Origin: Druceiella hillmani
Lineage: Eukaryota > Arthropoda > Insecta > Lepidoptera > Hepialidae
Reading direction: 5' to 3'
Assembly (NCBI GenBank): GCA_039881145.1
Contig: JAYKKI010000087.1
Span: forward strand, 7,326,001 to 7,390,000
DNA: 64,000 bases
The position numbers and the translations under genes are program-made. Shown here in pieces: positions 1 to 15,288 of this stretch; the stretch's first letter is position 1, and every line of letters begins with the position of its first letter. The notes under the pieces were generated by a model. The model was given only the letters and a program-made list of their open reading frames with translations, searched no databases and was not told where the DNA came from.

Positions 1-3000
1 ATATTCGAAGATAAATTCTCTAGCACGTAAGGCACTGTCCTTTACGGGTAAGGGAATTTTTTCGGAATCTTGACCAAGCGGATCTCGTCTTTGCTATAGA
101 GCGCCAATTCTTATTATAGTACCATGGAGTCACTATCTACGAGATCCTCTACCTTAATATACGTTTGACTTTTCCAAATTTTCCAGTAGGTTTTGTCTGA
201 AGTAGTTTTGTGGCAAGAGTCTAGTGATCCATTTTATCAACATGAATATAATTAATTTTGATAAATTTTATAGCACCTGGGTTTTTACATATCTGATATG
301 GCTCAAAATTATATCTTATCTTACATTTTTTTATTTTCTCTTATGCCTCCACCGATACTATGCAGTAAGTATTTCTCTCGCAAGGCATTAATATTACCTT
401 TCAAAACTTTGCTAATACTCTTGTTTCCAAACATAAATTATTAAGTTAAACCCTAATTGATATAAAATATTAATAAATGTCCAGCTTATCTAATTAGATC
501 CATGCTCTTTTAACTAAAATTCTTTAACCACGAATAAGCTTTTTTATGAGGTTAAACATGGCGCAATGTCATAAATTAATCATTACTTATTTAAATTCAT
601 TGTACTTGACCAACTCTCCAGAACAGTTCATAATTAACTTTATCTCCGTGATGATTAAACAAGCCGCAAGTAATTATCAAATCGCTGAGTATCTTCCATT
701 GTCCTAATAAAGTTTTCAAATCTTTTTATTGGAATGAAGTGTTTGCAAGTCGTGGTTATTATAAGCCATTGTTGTCAGCGCCTTCAACCTTTTATATTGA
801 TATTTATTATTATTCGTAAATTCGGTAGCGAGATTGCATATATTTATGTCAATTACTTAGGTGCGCTTTTTATAAGAAGAAATATAAATTAGTGTGTTTA
901 TCTTTTAAGAGAAAGGTATTTCATTCGTCATATTTAAGAACACCAAATAGAAAACGTCTGAAAATGAAGACAATTTGAATGGTGGTTAGATGTGAACGTG
1001 TTTGAAATGGCACTTTCTATGACGTTGTGTGTTATTTTGATAAATTCAACTCCGTTAATCTCCAGGGGAACAGTATCATGAACAAAATCTTCATCTTAAC
1101 CTCTTAAATTCGTTCACCTAGCGATATTCATCGTCCGCCTGTCTTTCATGCACTCACATTGCTCAATGCAATGTTGTGAGATGGGCCCAGTCTAGGTATT
1201 TTTTCTGCTTCATTGACCGTTCATCCACACGCCCAGCGATTTCGATAATACTGCAAGTTGGGCATGGAGTTTTCAAGAAATAAATAATAAATCAATTTAT
1301 CGAAATAAAATTAGAACAACATTTATATTATTTATCGAAATGAAACTGGAATAACACCAAAACAACACAAAATGTTTAATATTAAGAATACAAAGAAGTG
1401 ACAAACGTTCCACTTTCTACGCCTGGAAGGGTAATTGTGAAATTTTAATACTTTCTTCCTCTAAAAGAAACTGACGCTGGCAAAAGGAAAGCATGAAGTC
1501 GTACGAACAACTTGCAACCTTTTAATAGTTTAGGGTCTTAATTTATTATTGCTTTGAGTTCGAATATCGTAATGCATACGCGTACCTCTGGACTTCACAC
1601 ATCTAACTCGGTCTAGGGAAAGTTAATAGATAATAAAGGTATATTTACAATAATACTTAAAATTGTTCTTCAACTACTATACGAGAATTTGTTTTTAAAA
1701 ATTTGATACAGAATTGAATGTTAATTTAAAAGATTATAAGTTCAGAATAAACAATGTCGTTACATATGTTCTTTCCAACTTAATTACTTTCAAATCTAAA
1801 AACATTTTAAAATTTCTCAAATTTTCAGAAATACCGAAAGCAAATCAGTACTTTTATAAATTTAATAGCCTTTAGACTAAAATTTCAATCCGGTATTGGA
1901 GCGGTCTAAATTAATATGGATTTAGTTTTAAAGTTATTTCAAATAACAGGAAAATTAGTTGACTCTTTTAATAATAAATGAAAACATAAATATTAACCTA
2001 ATCAGCTATGACAATTAAGTGGAGTGAATCATATTCCTTATTCAAAAAAATTCCGTTAATATTTGTAGTTTGTTTCAGGTATGCATTAAAACTTGCAACC
2101 TTTTCACTAATTGTAGAAACAATCTATCAGATAAAAAAATAGCAATCACTTTCTTTAATAATTACTATAATTATTTTAAGAAGTGATGATAAGAGATACG
2201 ATACTAAAAATTTAACGAAAGCAAAACAAACACGAAAAAGCTGAATGCCACAGGACATAGTTATGCTTTTAATAGTTCCGTCACATTTCTCTAGTAATTT
2301 ATAGATTATGATAAAAACTTCCCCACGATCTTTGGTAGAGTGTACGAGTATAAAATGCAATATTCGATATTTTGGCCAATTAGCTGAAATTTCATAAACC
2401 CTGTACTTAATTCATAAATCAATTTGGGCGAGTAAAAAAGCAACAAATATTTTCGCGCATATTTCACAACGAATTTAAAGTACCATTCCAATCAATCAAT
2501 AGTTCAGAAGATTGAAAGAAGGAAATTTTTTTTATTTTCGATAATCCTCATGCAGGGCGACCTCCTGCACTAAATTTAGAACTTAGGAAAAATAAAAAGC
2601 TTTACTGAACAAAAGTTAAGATAGTTTAACTAGGATATACTGTGATCCCACACCCGCCATACACTCGCTCTCCGACTATTGGTGTCGATTTATTTATGCG
2701 GTAAAAAATTTAAATACGCAAATTAGCAAAAAGTACAAAAGTAACAAAGAAGGAATTCTTTCTCCCTATATACGTTGGTGACATGTCATAGGATAATAGT
2801 GGTCGTTATATATTTGAGCTTTTCATCCTCAATAAATATTCTAGAATTTCACATTCCTAAAAATAAGATTGCACCTTAATTGAATACATACTAAATGTGA
2901 AATAATGGGCAACTTTGAATTTCGATTTTTAACTGAAAAATATTTTACGGAGTCTGTACAAAATCTTCGATTATAACTTGATTCAGAAAATATAGATATG

Positions 3001-4411
3001 GTAGTTTAGATTATTAATATTTTTATTGTCAAATAGAGCAGCAAGAAGTTAATACATTTGTCAAACAATTGTTTTGAATGTCAAATTTTTTTTAAATATA
3101 AAACTAAATTTAAAATTAATTGTTGCCTGTGTCAAATTTTATAACAATTTGTTGCATTTTCTGTAATTTGAATTGGAATAGTCTATGGTTAGAATTTTAT
3201 TAGCACCCGCATTATGGCGCTCGATGAGAAAAATTTGAGATGTCGGACTATTTTTTATAAATTTCTTTTTACTCTATCTAAACACGAGAGGCAAATAATA
3301 AATATAAAACTAGATAAAATATTCTGACTTTGTATATTTGTTATTTTTTAGACTGCATATTTTAAATAAATATAATGTAAATAATTCAGGAATACGTAAT
3401 AATTAATTTAGATCATACATATTTTTAAAAAAATGCTCACTTGCAAAATACACTCATATAAATATGAAAATTTTTGATAGAACATTGATACGAGAAAAGT
3501 TTTATATTCCTTATTCCTTTATCATCCGTAATTTTCTAAATGTGTTTATAAACTTTCCTCTCTTATCATTTAAATATCTTTGAATACCTTCCTAATTTTT
3601 CATATCTTGCTCGAAACGCCAACGTGACTTTATTATTGTATGACGCCATTCATCGGTCATTTCCTATGGGATTGAACGTGTTCAGAATCCCACCGGAAAT
3701 TAGACGCGCCTTGCCAGCCGAGCCCCAGTCGTTTAATAACGAACTGAATATCAAGTTTGCTAATTTTATGGCCCGATGCAACTAGGACAGCTAAGTACAG
3801 TTTAATTACGCACTGTGTGACCATATTGAAATTTCACCCGAGGCAGAAACTTCTGCACATCGTCTATGATGCGAAACAATTATCAAGTGTGGTAGAAAAC
3901 TCATAAAAGTGCGCAGTATAGGAAATTTTCGATTCTAACAGTAATTATATGTATGGCAAATTTAGTTAAACTATATTTAAAATAAACTACCAATTTAGTT
4001 TTACAATTCACGTTCTAAATTTAATAGCCAATTAGGAAAAGCTTTATAAGTATGTGTATTTGGACCATCTACTATTTGAAATTTAGTACTTGTTGAAAAA
4101 AAATTATTGCACGATTTGTTTGCGATTAGTTCAGAATATATTGTTTAAAGATTGATGATGACTTTATAAAATTTTTTTGTCTGTATATATTTAATTACCA
4201 TTAATAATATTAAATCCACAACGATTTTTGTAAAAATATTTTGAAAAAAGGAAAGTGGTAGTATTTCGTTGCTTGTAAGAGAGGTGAAAAATTAACTTAT
4301 GCAAAAAACGATGCATACTAAATTACAGCTGGCATCTCTTTCTGTAATTTATTTTACCTGACAAGAATTTTACGAACTTTTTAGAAACGTTCCTTTTTTT
4401 ATCAGATCTTA
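1..4411. other. AT-rich non-coding DNA, no gene recognised
   Basis: I see no coding frame with a recognisable domain on either strand, no RNA gene and no long repeat. The open frames on the minus strand near 2.1-2.5 kb are short and low-complexity. A slightly more GC-rich patch at about 3640-3800 (around the ACCGGAAATTAGACGCGCC stretch) does not read as any protein I know on either strand. Confidence 0.6.
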
Positions 4412-4511
4412 TACCTCAAAAAACGGCACCCTTGTAAGATCCGTCCCGTGTCCTTCTATCTCTTTTTCTGTTCCTTTATAACAGTAGTTTTTCTCAAAAA
4501 CCATTTGACGA
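4412..4511 (+). repeat. Dispersed repeat family 'CTCAAAA...TTTTTCTCA', copy 1
   Basis: One of three diverged copies in the window (the others are at 31047-31138 and 63280-63378). Shared landmarks in order are TATACCTCAAAA (the first part absent from the third copy), a CCCTTGT-AGAT block, a TCCGTC/TCTGTCT-like run and the block CAGTAGTTTTTCTCA, followed by a TTGAC-like motif. This arrangement resembles common intergenic insect repeats with a TCCGTCTGTCTG core, but I cannot name the family. Confidence 0.5.
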
Positions 4512-6882
4512 TCCAATATGTAATACTAAAAACTATGCAAATGCAAATTTTAGAAATAAATAGAAAAGAAATAATTCTTGTATAACGCAGGTTACCAATT
4601 GATAGAGTGACTTATAATTGTGACAGCACTATTTAAGTTAGGTTTTAATGTCTAATAGATCTCGAGATTTTGCTAAGTATATTCATAGTTCCTTATTTGG
4701 AGTTCAAGTGACGTGGAAATTTCTAATTATTCATTAATATTAATCTTCATATATACAAAGTCAATTTTATAAAATATTAATTTATAATTTTTTTCGTGTT
4801 TTATTGTATCGTGTGGGAAATTAATTAACCGAGTTAACCTAGTAATGGTTTGAAGATATTTTTTTTAATTTTATGTGGGTCTATAGAATTAAAATTATTA
4901 TCAAAATATGTCTCTGCCCTGCCTCTCCTTATTTCTGAAATGATTAAATTCAAAATCATAAAAAAATTAGCATTGCTTCAGGTTCATTCCAAATTTACCG
5001 CAAAACTTAAGCGACGGCATAGTTTTTGAGATATATGCGCTATTATATAATATATATAAATCTAAGAAAAATAAAAAAAAAACAAGTTATCAGCATAATT
5101 GATTTTTCTTTTTCCAAAAATACTCTAATCGCTCACTACTTAAGACCCAATAAGTAGTGTGCGTGCACTGGTACAATTCTTAACCCTAAATTAAAAATCT
5201 TAAGAACATGATAAAACATGAAAAAGATTTATTGATTATAATAACGATCTTCTTTTTTTATGGGGAACCTACTCGAATATAACAAGTTCATTTTTGTATA
5301 TTCGATATCAGTCGTTTTAACTTATTTCGAACTCTCTAATTTTATAAAGAGTTACTTTGGAATATTATTAGAGAAGAAAATATTCCCGCAATGTTGTTAT
5401 TATTATTTATATATTGCAGATTAATTTCGTTTATTTAAAGAAGATATCTAAAATTTTTAATTTGTCGTATAGTCCAGGATTTTTTGGACGAACACATTGA
5501 GTTATTAAACGTGTAACGTAGTAAAGTAGTCTGGATTCTACCAATTTAAACATGTTTTTCTGATATTTCATACGGTAAAAATAAGAATTATTTTTTAAAC
5601 AGGTTGGCAGAAGCAAATGAAAGAAAAATAATTTAATCCCAACATTATAAAGGAGGACATTTTTGTTCGTTTGTTTGCTACTTAATGACTCCATTATGAA
5701 GAAAAAGAAATCACTAATGCGAGTAAATTTAGTACATAATGAGCTTATATAGTGAGGTAGTGCATAGGTTATATAATATATGGAATAACGTATTATTTAT
5801 CCCTATGAAACTTAACTCGTATATTAAATATATTTCTAACGTGTCTTGACAGTTCAAATACCACTTATAATAAAGCAATAGGTTACTAACTAATTTATAA
5901 CATATATAATTTATATTATGGTGTAATACATAGTTTATATAATACCCGTAGATGGACTAATAAATCATTCATCGCCACTCCGCTCGCACTAATGTAGCTG
6001 AATGGATGATGATGAAAACGCAGAATTATTAAATTACATCAAAACTCATTTACATGAAAAAAAACGAAATACTTGGAAATGTGATGTACTTTACTTTGAA
6101 AAACAATTACGAGTTTTCATTTGGGGTGGACAATAAATGAAAATTTATATATTCGTGTCACACGTTTTAAACAAGATTATATTCCACTAGAAAGCCATTA
6201 GGAACGACTGAGTTAAATTTATGTAAAGATCAATATAAATAAACCTTTTAAGATTTGAATCTGCAAAACTTTTATTTTATAATTAAAAATAAAAAAATGC
6301 TTAAAACGGAGACCGACATTTATAAGTTGCCTGGAACTTCTCTCTTTAAACTTAAACAGATTAAATATACTCTATGTTCGTATTGTTTTACGTGTCATTT
6401 ATATTAGTAAAATTTTCACATACCAGCTTTCTTTACTTTTCATATAACTCACTTAAAAAACTTAAGGAAAATAACGTGAATAAAAACACGACAAAATGTT
6501 ACGTACCCGTTAATATGTGTAACCTAGATCGAGTACGTGCTGTTATAAAGGCAGAGCCATTTAGTAGAACTTTTATAACCCTAACCTGCTGATCTCAATT
6601 AATTTATTTTTTGTTATTGTCGATAACGGGCATTCCTGTAAGAAATATTTTTTTATATGGAAATTTCGTTTGAATTTCTATTTTCGTATATTGTTAGTTT
6701 TAAGATTTCAAAGCTTTTTTTACTTTAATTCAGCACGAATATTGTTCAAGTTTTCCAATTTTTAAAAATTTTTAACTTTTACGAAAAATTATCGGAAGTA
6801 AAAGTAAATTTTCAGTACAACTTTGTCTGATAGTTTTTCACATTCCCGTCTATAATACATACACACAAATATTTGTATGCAT
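4512..6882. other. AT-rich non-coding DNA, no gene recognised
   Basis: Nothing here is supportable as a gene. An 87-codon open frame on the minus strand (5431-5694) and a 72-codon one on the plus strand (6374-6592) are no longer than chance allows at this base composition, and neither shows a known motif. Confidence 0.55.
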
Positions 6883-9329
<2,447 letters not shown>

Positions 9330-9405
9330 CATAAATACAAGCGACGAGTGCGCTTTGTACGTCAGTCTAAACAGAGAAAAAAATGGATATTATTATTCCA
9401 CCAAA
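9330..9405 (+). mobile_element. Fragment of mariner 5' untranslated region
   Basis: The segment ATAAATACAAGCGACGAGTG and the following GCGCTTTGTACG(T)CAGTCTA recur, slightly changed, at about 9593-9638 inside the deleted mariner just downstream. That sequence sits in front of the transposase start there. Here it is followed by AAAAAAATGGAT but no transposase frame, so this is a second, truncated copy of the 5' part of the same element. Confidence 0.5.
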
Positions 9406-9523
9406 AAGAATTTATTTTACCTCGGCTAAAAGATGCAGTTACAAAGAATATAAACGAATTAACTAAAATATGGTGTTCCTTTCCAATTCAATTTCTTCCT
9501 TTCCCATAACTTAATTTAATGTA

Positions 9524-10388
9524 TCAGGTCGGATCATAATAATCTGACTTTTTTTCAAGAACGCTTAGAACTACCAGATAGTTCTAGAACATTCCATAAA
9601 CACGAGAGATGAGTGCGCTTTGTACGTTAGTCTATATTAGTTTACGTAGCGAGTTGAAAAATGGATTCAAAAAGACGTGATATACGTATGCCCCTACTTC
9701 ACGAGTTCTTTGAAACCTTTTTAACCCTTTTAGATCCTTTTTAGCCGTATGACTAAGCAAGCTACACAAAATATACACCGGTGTATGGGTGAAAATACGG
9801 TCTCTTACCACACAGCAATCGATTGATTTAAGCTCATCTCTAAGGGAGAATATAACCTTGATGTTAAACCGTATGAAGAACGACCGGCAGAATTAGATGT
9901 CGAATGCCTAATACAGTTCATATAGGATAATTCGAGAAGAACTACACAGTAGCTTGGAGAAGAGCCTAGGTGCTCTCATATTACGGTTGATCAACACCTA
10001 AAACAGTGTAAAACTAGTACAGTGTAGGTCGCAGCCTGCAGCCTTCTTCATGACAATGTCTGACCTCTTATCGTTTCAATGACTTATAAAACAATTGTAG
10101 AGCTAGGCTGTATCCCTTTGATACACTCTGCGTATCCGTCAGACTTTTCTTCTTTCGGCAACAGTTTGTTTCGGTCGCTACAGGATCGGATCGGATCGGA
10201 GAAATCCTTCGTTGATCCTTACTCACTGAAACAGTGCTTGTCAACATTTTTCATTCTTCACGACTCCGAAATGTACGAAGAAATCGACAAATTTTATCTC
10301 TGGCGGTTTTTAATTAAAATTTTGGATACATAGAATAAAATAAAAATATCAAAAAAATATTTAAACAATCCATATTGTTAGGTCCTAA
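9524..10388 (+). mobile_element. Internally deleted mariner element
   Basis: A Tc1/mariner DNA transposon. Probable terminal inverted repeats are TCAGGTCGGATCATAA on the left (after a TA at 9522-9523) and, on the right, TTAGGACCTAACAATATGG on the minus strand, followed by TA at 10389-10390, the usual target duplication. The two ends are only partly alike. At about 865 bp it is some 400 bp shorter than the roughly 1.3 kb of a full mariner. The missing part corresponds to the centre of the transposase. It is dead and cannot encode an active enzyme. Confidence 0.75.
9661..10333 (+). pseudogene. Mariner transposase pseudogene, central part deleted
   Basis: Reading starts at the ATG at 9661 (MDSKRRDIRMPLLHEFF), the usual mariner beginning. 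Further on, in shifting frames, come NIHRCMGENTVSYHTAI (helix-turn-helix region), KGEYNLDVKPYEERPAELD and CSHITVDQHLKQ, all typical of mariner N-terminal DNA-binding domains. The frame then jumps, through a deletion, to LLHDNV (relic of the second catalytic HDNA block), and 10079-10333 gives the C-terminus: KTIVELG, then HSAYPSDFSSFGNSLFRSLQ. In the family the equivalent is YSPDLAPSDYHLFRSL, so the third catalytic Asp is lost (PSD replaced). Several stops interrupt the frame. Family assignment is firm; the exact subfamily is not. Confidence 0.8.
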
Positions 10389-11078
10389 TAAGTCAGATAG
10401 CTGGGCAATACTTGTTTTCTCCAAGAATGACATATACATATTATATAAAACTTAATGTTAATGTGCGCGTTCGCACTGGCAAGGCGAGTAGAGGCGTGCG
10501 TGATCGATGCTGCTTGTGCTTTATGCAATCAATAGCAGAAATAATTTGAATATCTGGCATTAAACTATACCAATAAAATGCAAATGCAAAGTTACAAAAA
10601 AACTCATGTAATGGTACGGGTTTATTGAGAGTTTTTAATACGCAAGTGTAGTATCTGTTTAAATAAATTGTTCGTGGAAATTTAAAATTTCCATAATAAT
10701 AATAATAGACAATATTTCATATTTATTGCTATAAATTATATATTACTTTCTTATGGCTGGCATAATCCTTTGCTAACTTGTTAAACGCCATTGTGGAAAA
10801 GGACCACTCTTCATACCAAAGTGAACATAATCGATTTGCGTACCAAAAACGTACATTTTTTGGTCACCTTAATAATATTTGTGACGCGTTTGAAATTCAT
10901 GGAATATTATAGTGGCATGCATCGAAATTAATTTCTTTTGTTTTTGATTATGAGATTATAATATGACAAACAAATTTATCCCTAATCAAATTTAATTCGA
11001 TGAAAAAATATTTATTTTCTTAGTAATATCAATTATTTAGTATACTGCTGTTTTTATTTTGAAATTGCTACTAATCAA
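10389..11078. other. AT-rich non-coding DNA
   Basis: No gene, RNA or repeat recognised between the deleted mariner and the fold-back MITE. Confidence 0.5.
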
Positions 11079-11582
11079 AATTAAATGAAACTACTTGGTG
11101 TAGTATTATTTCTACTTTCTTTAAGTTCTTTATTACGACCTAGGTTTCGTTGTATTACAACATCTTCAGTTCACTATTAGCAAAGATTAATCTATTAGGA
11201 TATATTCTATTAGGATATACGAGAATTTTAGTGAGGGTAATACCCTCACTAAAATTCTTGTATATCGTATAACTCTCGGTGATATAATAAAACTACACCG
11301 ATCCCCTATAATAAACTCACAACAACATAAGCAGTGGGAAAACCCACACAAACCCGACTTCCGCTGTTGTTTTTGAAACATATAAATGCTGTTGAACATT
11401 CCTAATAGTTAATCTTTGCTAATAGCCCACCTGAAGATGTTGACAACGAAACGAAACCTAGGTCGTAGTAAAGAACTTAAAAAAATTAGAAATTATTATT
11501 TCTACTTTTTTGACTACATCACGTAGTTTCATTTAATTGTGAATAATGAATTTCTACAAAATTAACGCCAAATATATTCAAT
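11079..11582. mobile_element. Fold-back MITE family, copy A
   Basis: Long inverted arms at 11079-11199 and 11401-11538. Landmarks shared with the copies at 28181 and 52370 are AATTAAATGAAACTAC at the outer edge, ACGACCTAGGTTTCGTTG, ACAACATCTTCAG and the inner CTATTAGCAAAGATTAA. All three copies also share a one-sided tail, GAATTTCTACAAAATTAACG through AAATATATTCAA, on the right only. About 200 bp lies between the arms, including a perfect-looking nested palindrome. No coding capacity; it would need a transposase in trans. Confidence 0.8.
11215..11265. repeat. Nested palindrome inside MITE copy A
   Basis: Arms of 25 bp (ATATACGAGAATTTTAGTGA.. at 11215-11239 and its complement at 11241-11265) with one mismatch and a single central base. 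It lies within the loop of the larger fold-back element and is absent from copies B and C. Confidence 0.9.
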
Positions 11583-11716
11583 ACCTACTAATATCATTAA
11601 TCTAATAGTGCTTAATTTCGTGCATTGGATTCATCATTGACTAACATTTGGTAAGTGGCCAAAAACTTGGGTTACATGGAAAAAATAACCATTATCTAAG
11701 GATCCTCCGTTTAATT

Positions 11717-11777
11717 ATATACACACACACACATACAAACAAGCACGAACGCACGCACGCATGTACACACATATGTA

Positions 11778-11855
<78 letters not shown>

Positions 11856-11868
11856 TACACACATACAT
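11717..11868. repeat. Compound CA / GCAC / TA microsatellite
   Basis: Begins with a CA run, passes through ACGCACGC units, then a long TA run to 11850 and a short ACAC tail. Confidence 0.95.
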
Positions 11869-14800
11869 GTATTTCGTAATTTCATTATGCACCCTTGGCG
11901 TATTTAAGAATATGTTTGGAAAAGTCGAAAACTAATGTATATATCTGTTTTATTATGGTTAACTGGTAAATACTATGTGGAAATCAACTTCTAAATGTTA
12001 TATTTTTAATTAGTGTCCCAACTTTTTTTGCGTATTAGTAACTCACATGAAGAGACAAATTAAATATATTTTGGTTAATTGTCTAATATCTAGCTTACTA
12101 TGAAAAATATGTTTCAATACAAAAAAATTGCGAGTATTTCTAAGAAGCGGTTTTTAAATCCGGTTCTAAAATCTTATAAAGTACTGGAAATAGATAAAAA
12201 TGTATACATTGATAAGTTGGAAACATATAATATGTTAATTGGATACATAAAAATATATTAACTGGAAATATATAAAAATATTAAGATAACTTTGTTTTTT
12301 ATTTCATTTAGGCGCATTGCAAATTGGGTAAATAATAACGGCATAAATATATTTCTCTGCATTATTCAACTTTTTTGTGTACAACAATACATAGATGCAC
12401 CAGGAGTTATGTTATAAAGTCAATCATATCACAAAATGACATCAGTAAATATCACATAATAACTGTAAAACCAACTTTAGTTGTTTAGTTACAAATCTCG
12501 CAGCCTAGAGAAGTAGCGAAATATTTTGTTTATCACACATTTGTTAATCACACATTTGAAAATTTGTGTGATTCATAACTTAATACTGATCCAACCACCT
12601 TACAAACATTGCTAAACAATTTTGAGTGTGTTTTGAGAAAACAGTGGACTTATCCAAGTTATAAGTGCGTTATTTTTCTAAGGTTATAATAAAAAATAAT
12701 ATCTAGAACCTGAGTTGTTAAAGAGCATACTGGTCTTAGCCATATTCCTTTCTGTACACGCGCGTTTTATAATTCTCTGATGACTGGCGTGTGACCTCTA
12801 GTAACTTTCCACTGGGTTGAAATAAAATGTTGTGTTTAACTTTACTTCCGAAAATGTTTTTTGGTAATAACTAAAATATATGTACTATACATGAAAAATT
12901 AATTAGCACTAAGCACTATGAAGTAAGAAAATCAGAGTTAAAATTTTAAAATCCTTGAAAACGCAGATGCGTAATTATATACGTTCATATATACGTACCT
13001 ACAGTCTCCAATATGATTCATGTTTACCCACTAATATGTCCCGTGAAAACGGATTTTCTTTTCCTTTTTTCATTAAATCCCTCCTGGATGCTAAAAATTT
13101 AAATTTACCATTCCAGTTACGACCATTGGGACTTTTCTGCTAATTAACCATTAAAAAAAATATTAAAGATGATCTCGTCTATTATTTTGTAACATTATAA
13201 ATATTAAAATGTTTGGTAACTAAATTATTCACGTATTATAATAAACATTATTCAACACTACGATTCTTGTATTAACTGCAACACTTTCTTGTATTTCAGA
13301 AGTCGATTCTTGTTTCTTAGAATGATATGTTTTAAAATTATATTTTATTTAATAGATTAACATATAAAAAATGAAATTTAATGAAATAGAGTTGATCCAA
13401 AGCAGCCGATCGATTAATTTAAAATATCCGTAAGAATTCTAATAATAAAAGTAATTGCACCGTGGAGTATTTATTCTCTACTTACTCGAATATTGAAAAG
13501 AAAAATACTGGTACAGCATCCTCTAAACTCTAGAAAAATATTTGGCAAAGTTGTTTCTTTTTTAATTTTGATTTACACCTTTTAAGAGATACCCAGGAAA
13601 TAACCAGAAACACATTCTTGATCTAAATATTTAACAATTTATCTAGAATTATAAAACAATACAATCTGAACAAAACTAAATGGTATCAAAAGAACCACTT
13701 AATACACCAGTTTATTTTAACTACGTGTAAAATCAACAAGTGGAAATAATTTTTTTTTCTATAAGTCATTACTATAAAACTGTGCGAAAACGGGCGAAAA
13801 TGGGCGCTAAACATATAGGAGTGGTTTTTCCATTATTGACCGGTGCAGTAATATAACTAATAATACGTTTTAAGTAAATTTACTATCCAAATTTAAAACA
13901 ACTTATTGCTTTATATAAATACATTGCTACTCATATCAAATAAATTAAAAACCTTACATGCTAACAATAAAATTTATTTTCATAAGCGGCCTTAGCTCGG
14001 TGGACAATATTCGTTTGCAATTTGGAAAAGTCTAGACGTCTAAGCTTTATGGACATAATATGACACCGGATAAATCAATTAACAAAGTCTTAGGTTTACT
14101 TGTAAATAAAATTCATCCTTCTATCTTTACTTTGAGAAAAATCTTTCATGACTTTGTCGTATTCTCTTGACTTGTAGTAATGTTTCATGGAATCATCTAA
14201 AGTTGCAACGAAATATACTAAACCACTTAATTAATTACACCCGGATTATTTAAATCTGAACTTTCATCATGGCACATAATTTTATAAAGTCAACAATTCT
14301 ATGCAAAATATGGCTGTGTTTACTTACCAAAGAATTATGCCATAATATAGAAGCCAAAAAACTACTATCTAATTATAAACAGGTGTTGATTTTGCCGAGT
14401 AATTCTACATTATTAATAACATTTGACCTATGTTGAATTGAAGAAACCAGTTTTTTAATTTTCTCATTTAGATGTTTCAGACTTGTAACGACATTTTTCG
14501 ACCAGACGTCAGAACTATTGTAAATTAAGCAAGTAAAACAAAAGAGCGTTAACTTGATCACAACCACAAATCTACGAGTTTTTGTTATGTACATTTATGT
14601 CAAACAACTAGTGAAAGTTTTGTTTTCAAAACGAACAATTTTGCACTAAATTGTACACCGGTCGCGAAGGGCCTGGATTTTTTAAATCACTTTTCCATAA
14701 AACGACAGTACTTCACAACTTTTAACACTTTACACCGAATTCATAATCTAATATTACTGTAAATTGCCACAACAAAATATATTGTTAGGATGCGGTAATA

Positions 14801-15250
14801 AATAATAATTAGATATTTGTGGCAAATGGTAAATTGTTAACGATAATTTGTCTCTGTTGAAATTCAATGTAAAAAAAATTAATTTAAATTGTATTTATTA
14901 TAATTAACTCAAACATTTAAAACGTACGATAATTTCAAAAGAAAATAATGGTAAAATTGAAATAACAGTTTTAAGTCGGAGAAAAAATATACTTGAAAAA
15001 AATGTCTTCTTTACGAATGCATCCATATTTAATTTTGTACCAAAAGTATTTTCAGCAGCGCCCCAATACATTAAAAGAATCGCGGGTTTAGGTGTTCGAT
15101 GATAATAAAACTTTTTCAATATTTTGGATGAGAGCCTAGTACTGTGCCGGGGCAACTTATGATGCAACTCGTAATTACATTAATGACATATATATGTATG
15201 TTATATATCTTAGTATGCTGTATCATGTTTATTGCGAAATCTAATATTTA
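11869..15250. other. AT-rich non-coding DNA, no gene recognised
   Basis: Only short chance-length open frames. Around 12533-12571 there is a small hairpin made from TCACACATTTG units and their complement. A sequence resembling a tRNA A box (TTAGCTCGGTGG near 13990) lacks a matching B box. Nothing else was supported. Confidence 0.5.
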
Positions 15251-15288
15251 CAAAGTTTTCATTCGTTTTTAAGCGAATGAAAACTTTG
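15251..15288. repeat. Perfect 15 bp inverted repeat
   Basis: CAAAGTTTTCATTCG at 15251-15265, an 8-base spacer, and the exact complement at 15274-15288. It would form a stable hairpin if transcribed. There is no gene or T-run directly beside it, so a role as terminator is not supported. Confidence 0.9.

Noticed and set aside
13985..14045. tRNA-like A box (TTAGCTCGGTGG)
   Set aside because: No B box at the right distance and no cloverleaf; not a tRNA or a supportable SINE.
15251..15288. Transcription terminator
   Set aside because: A perfect hairpin, but no gene ends beside it and the genome is eukaryotic.
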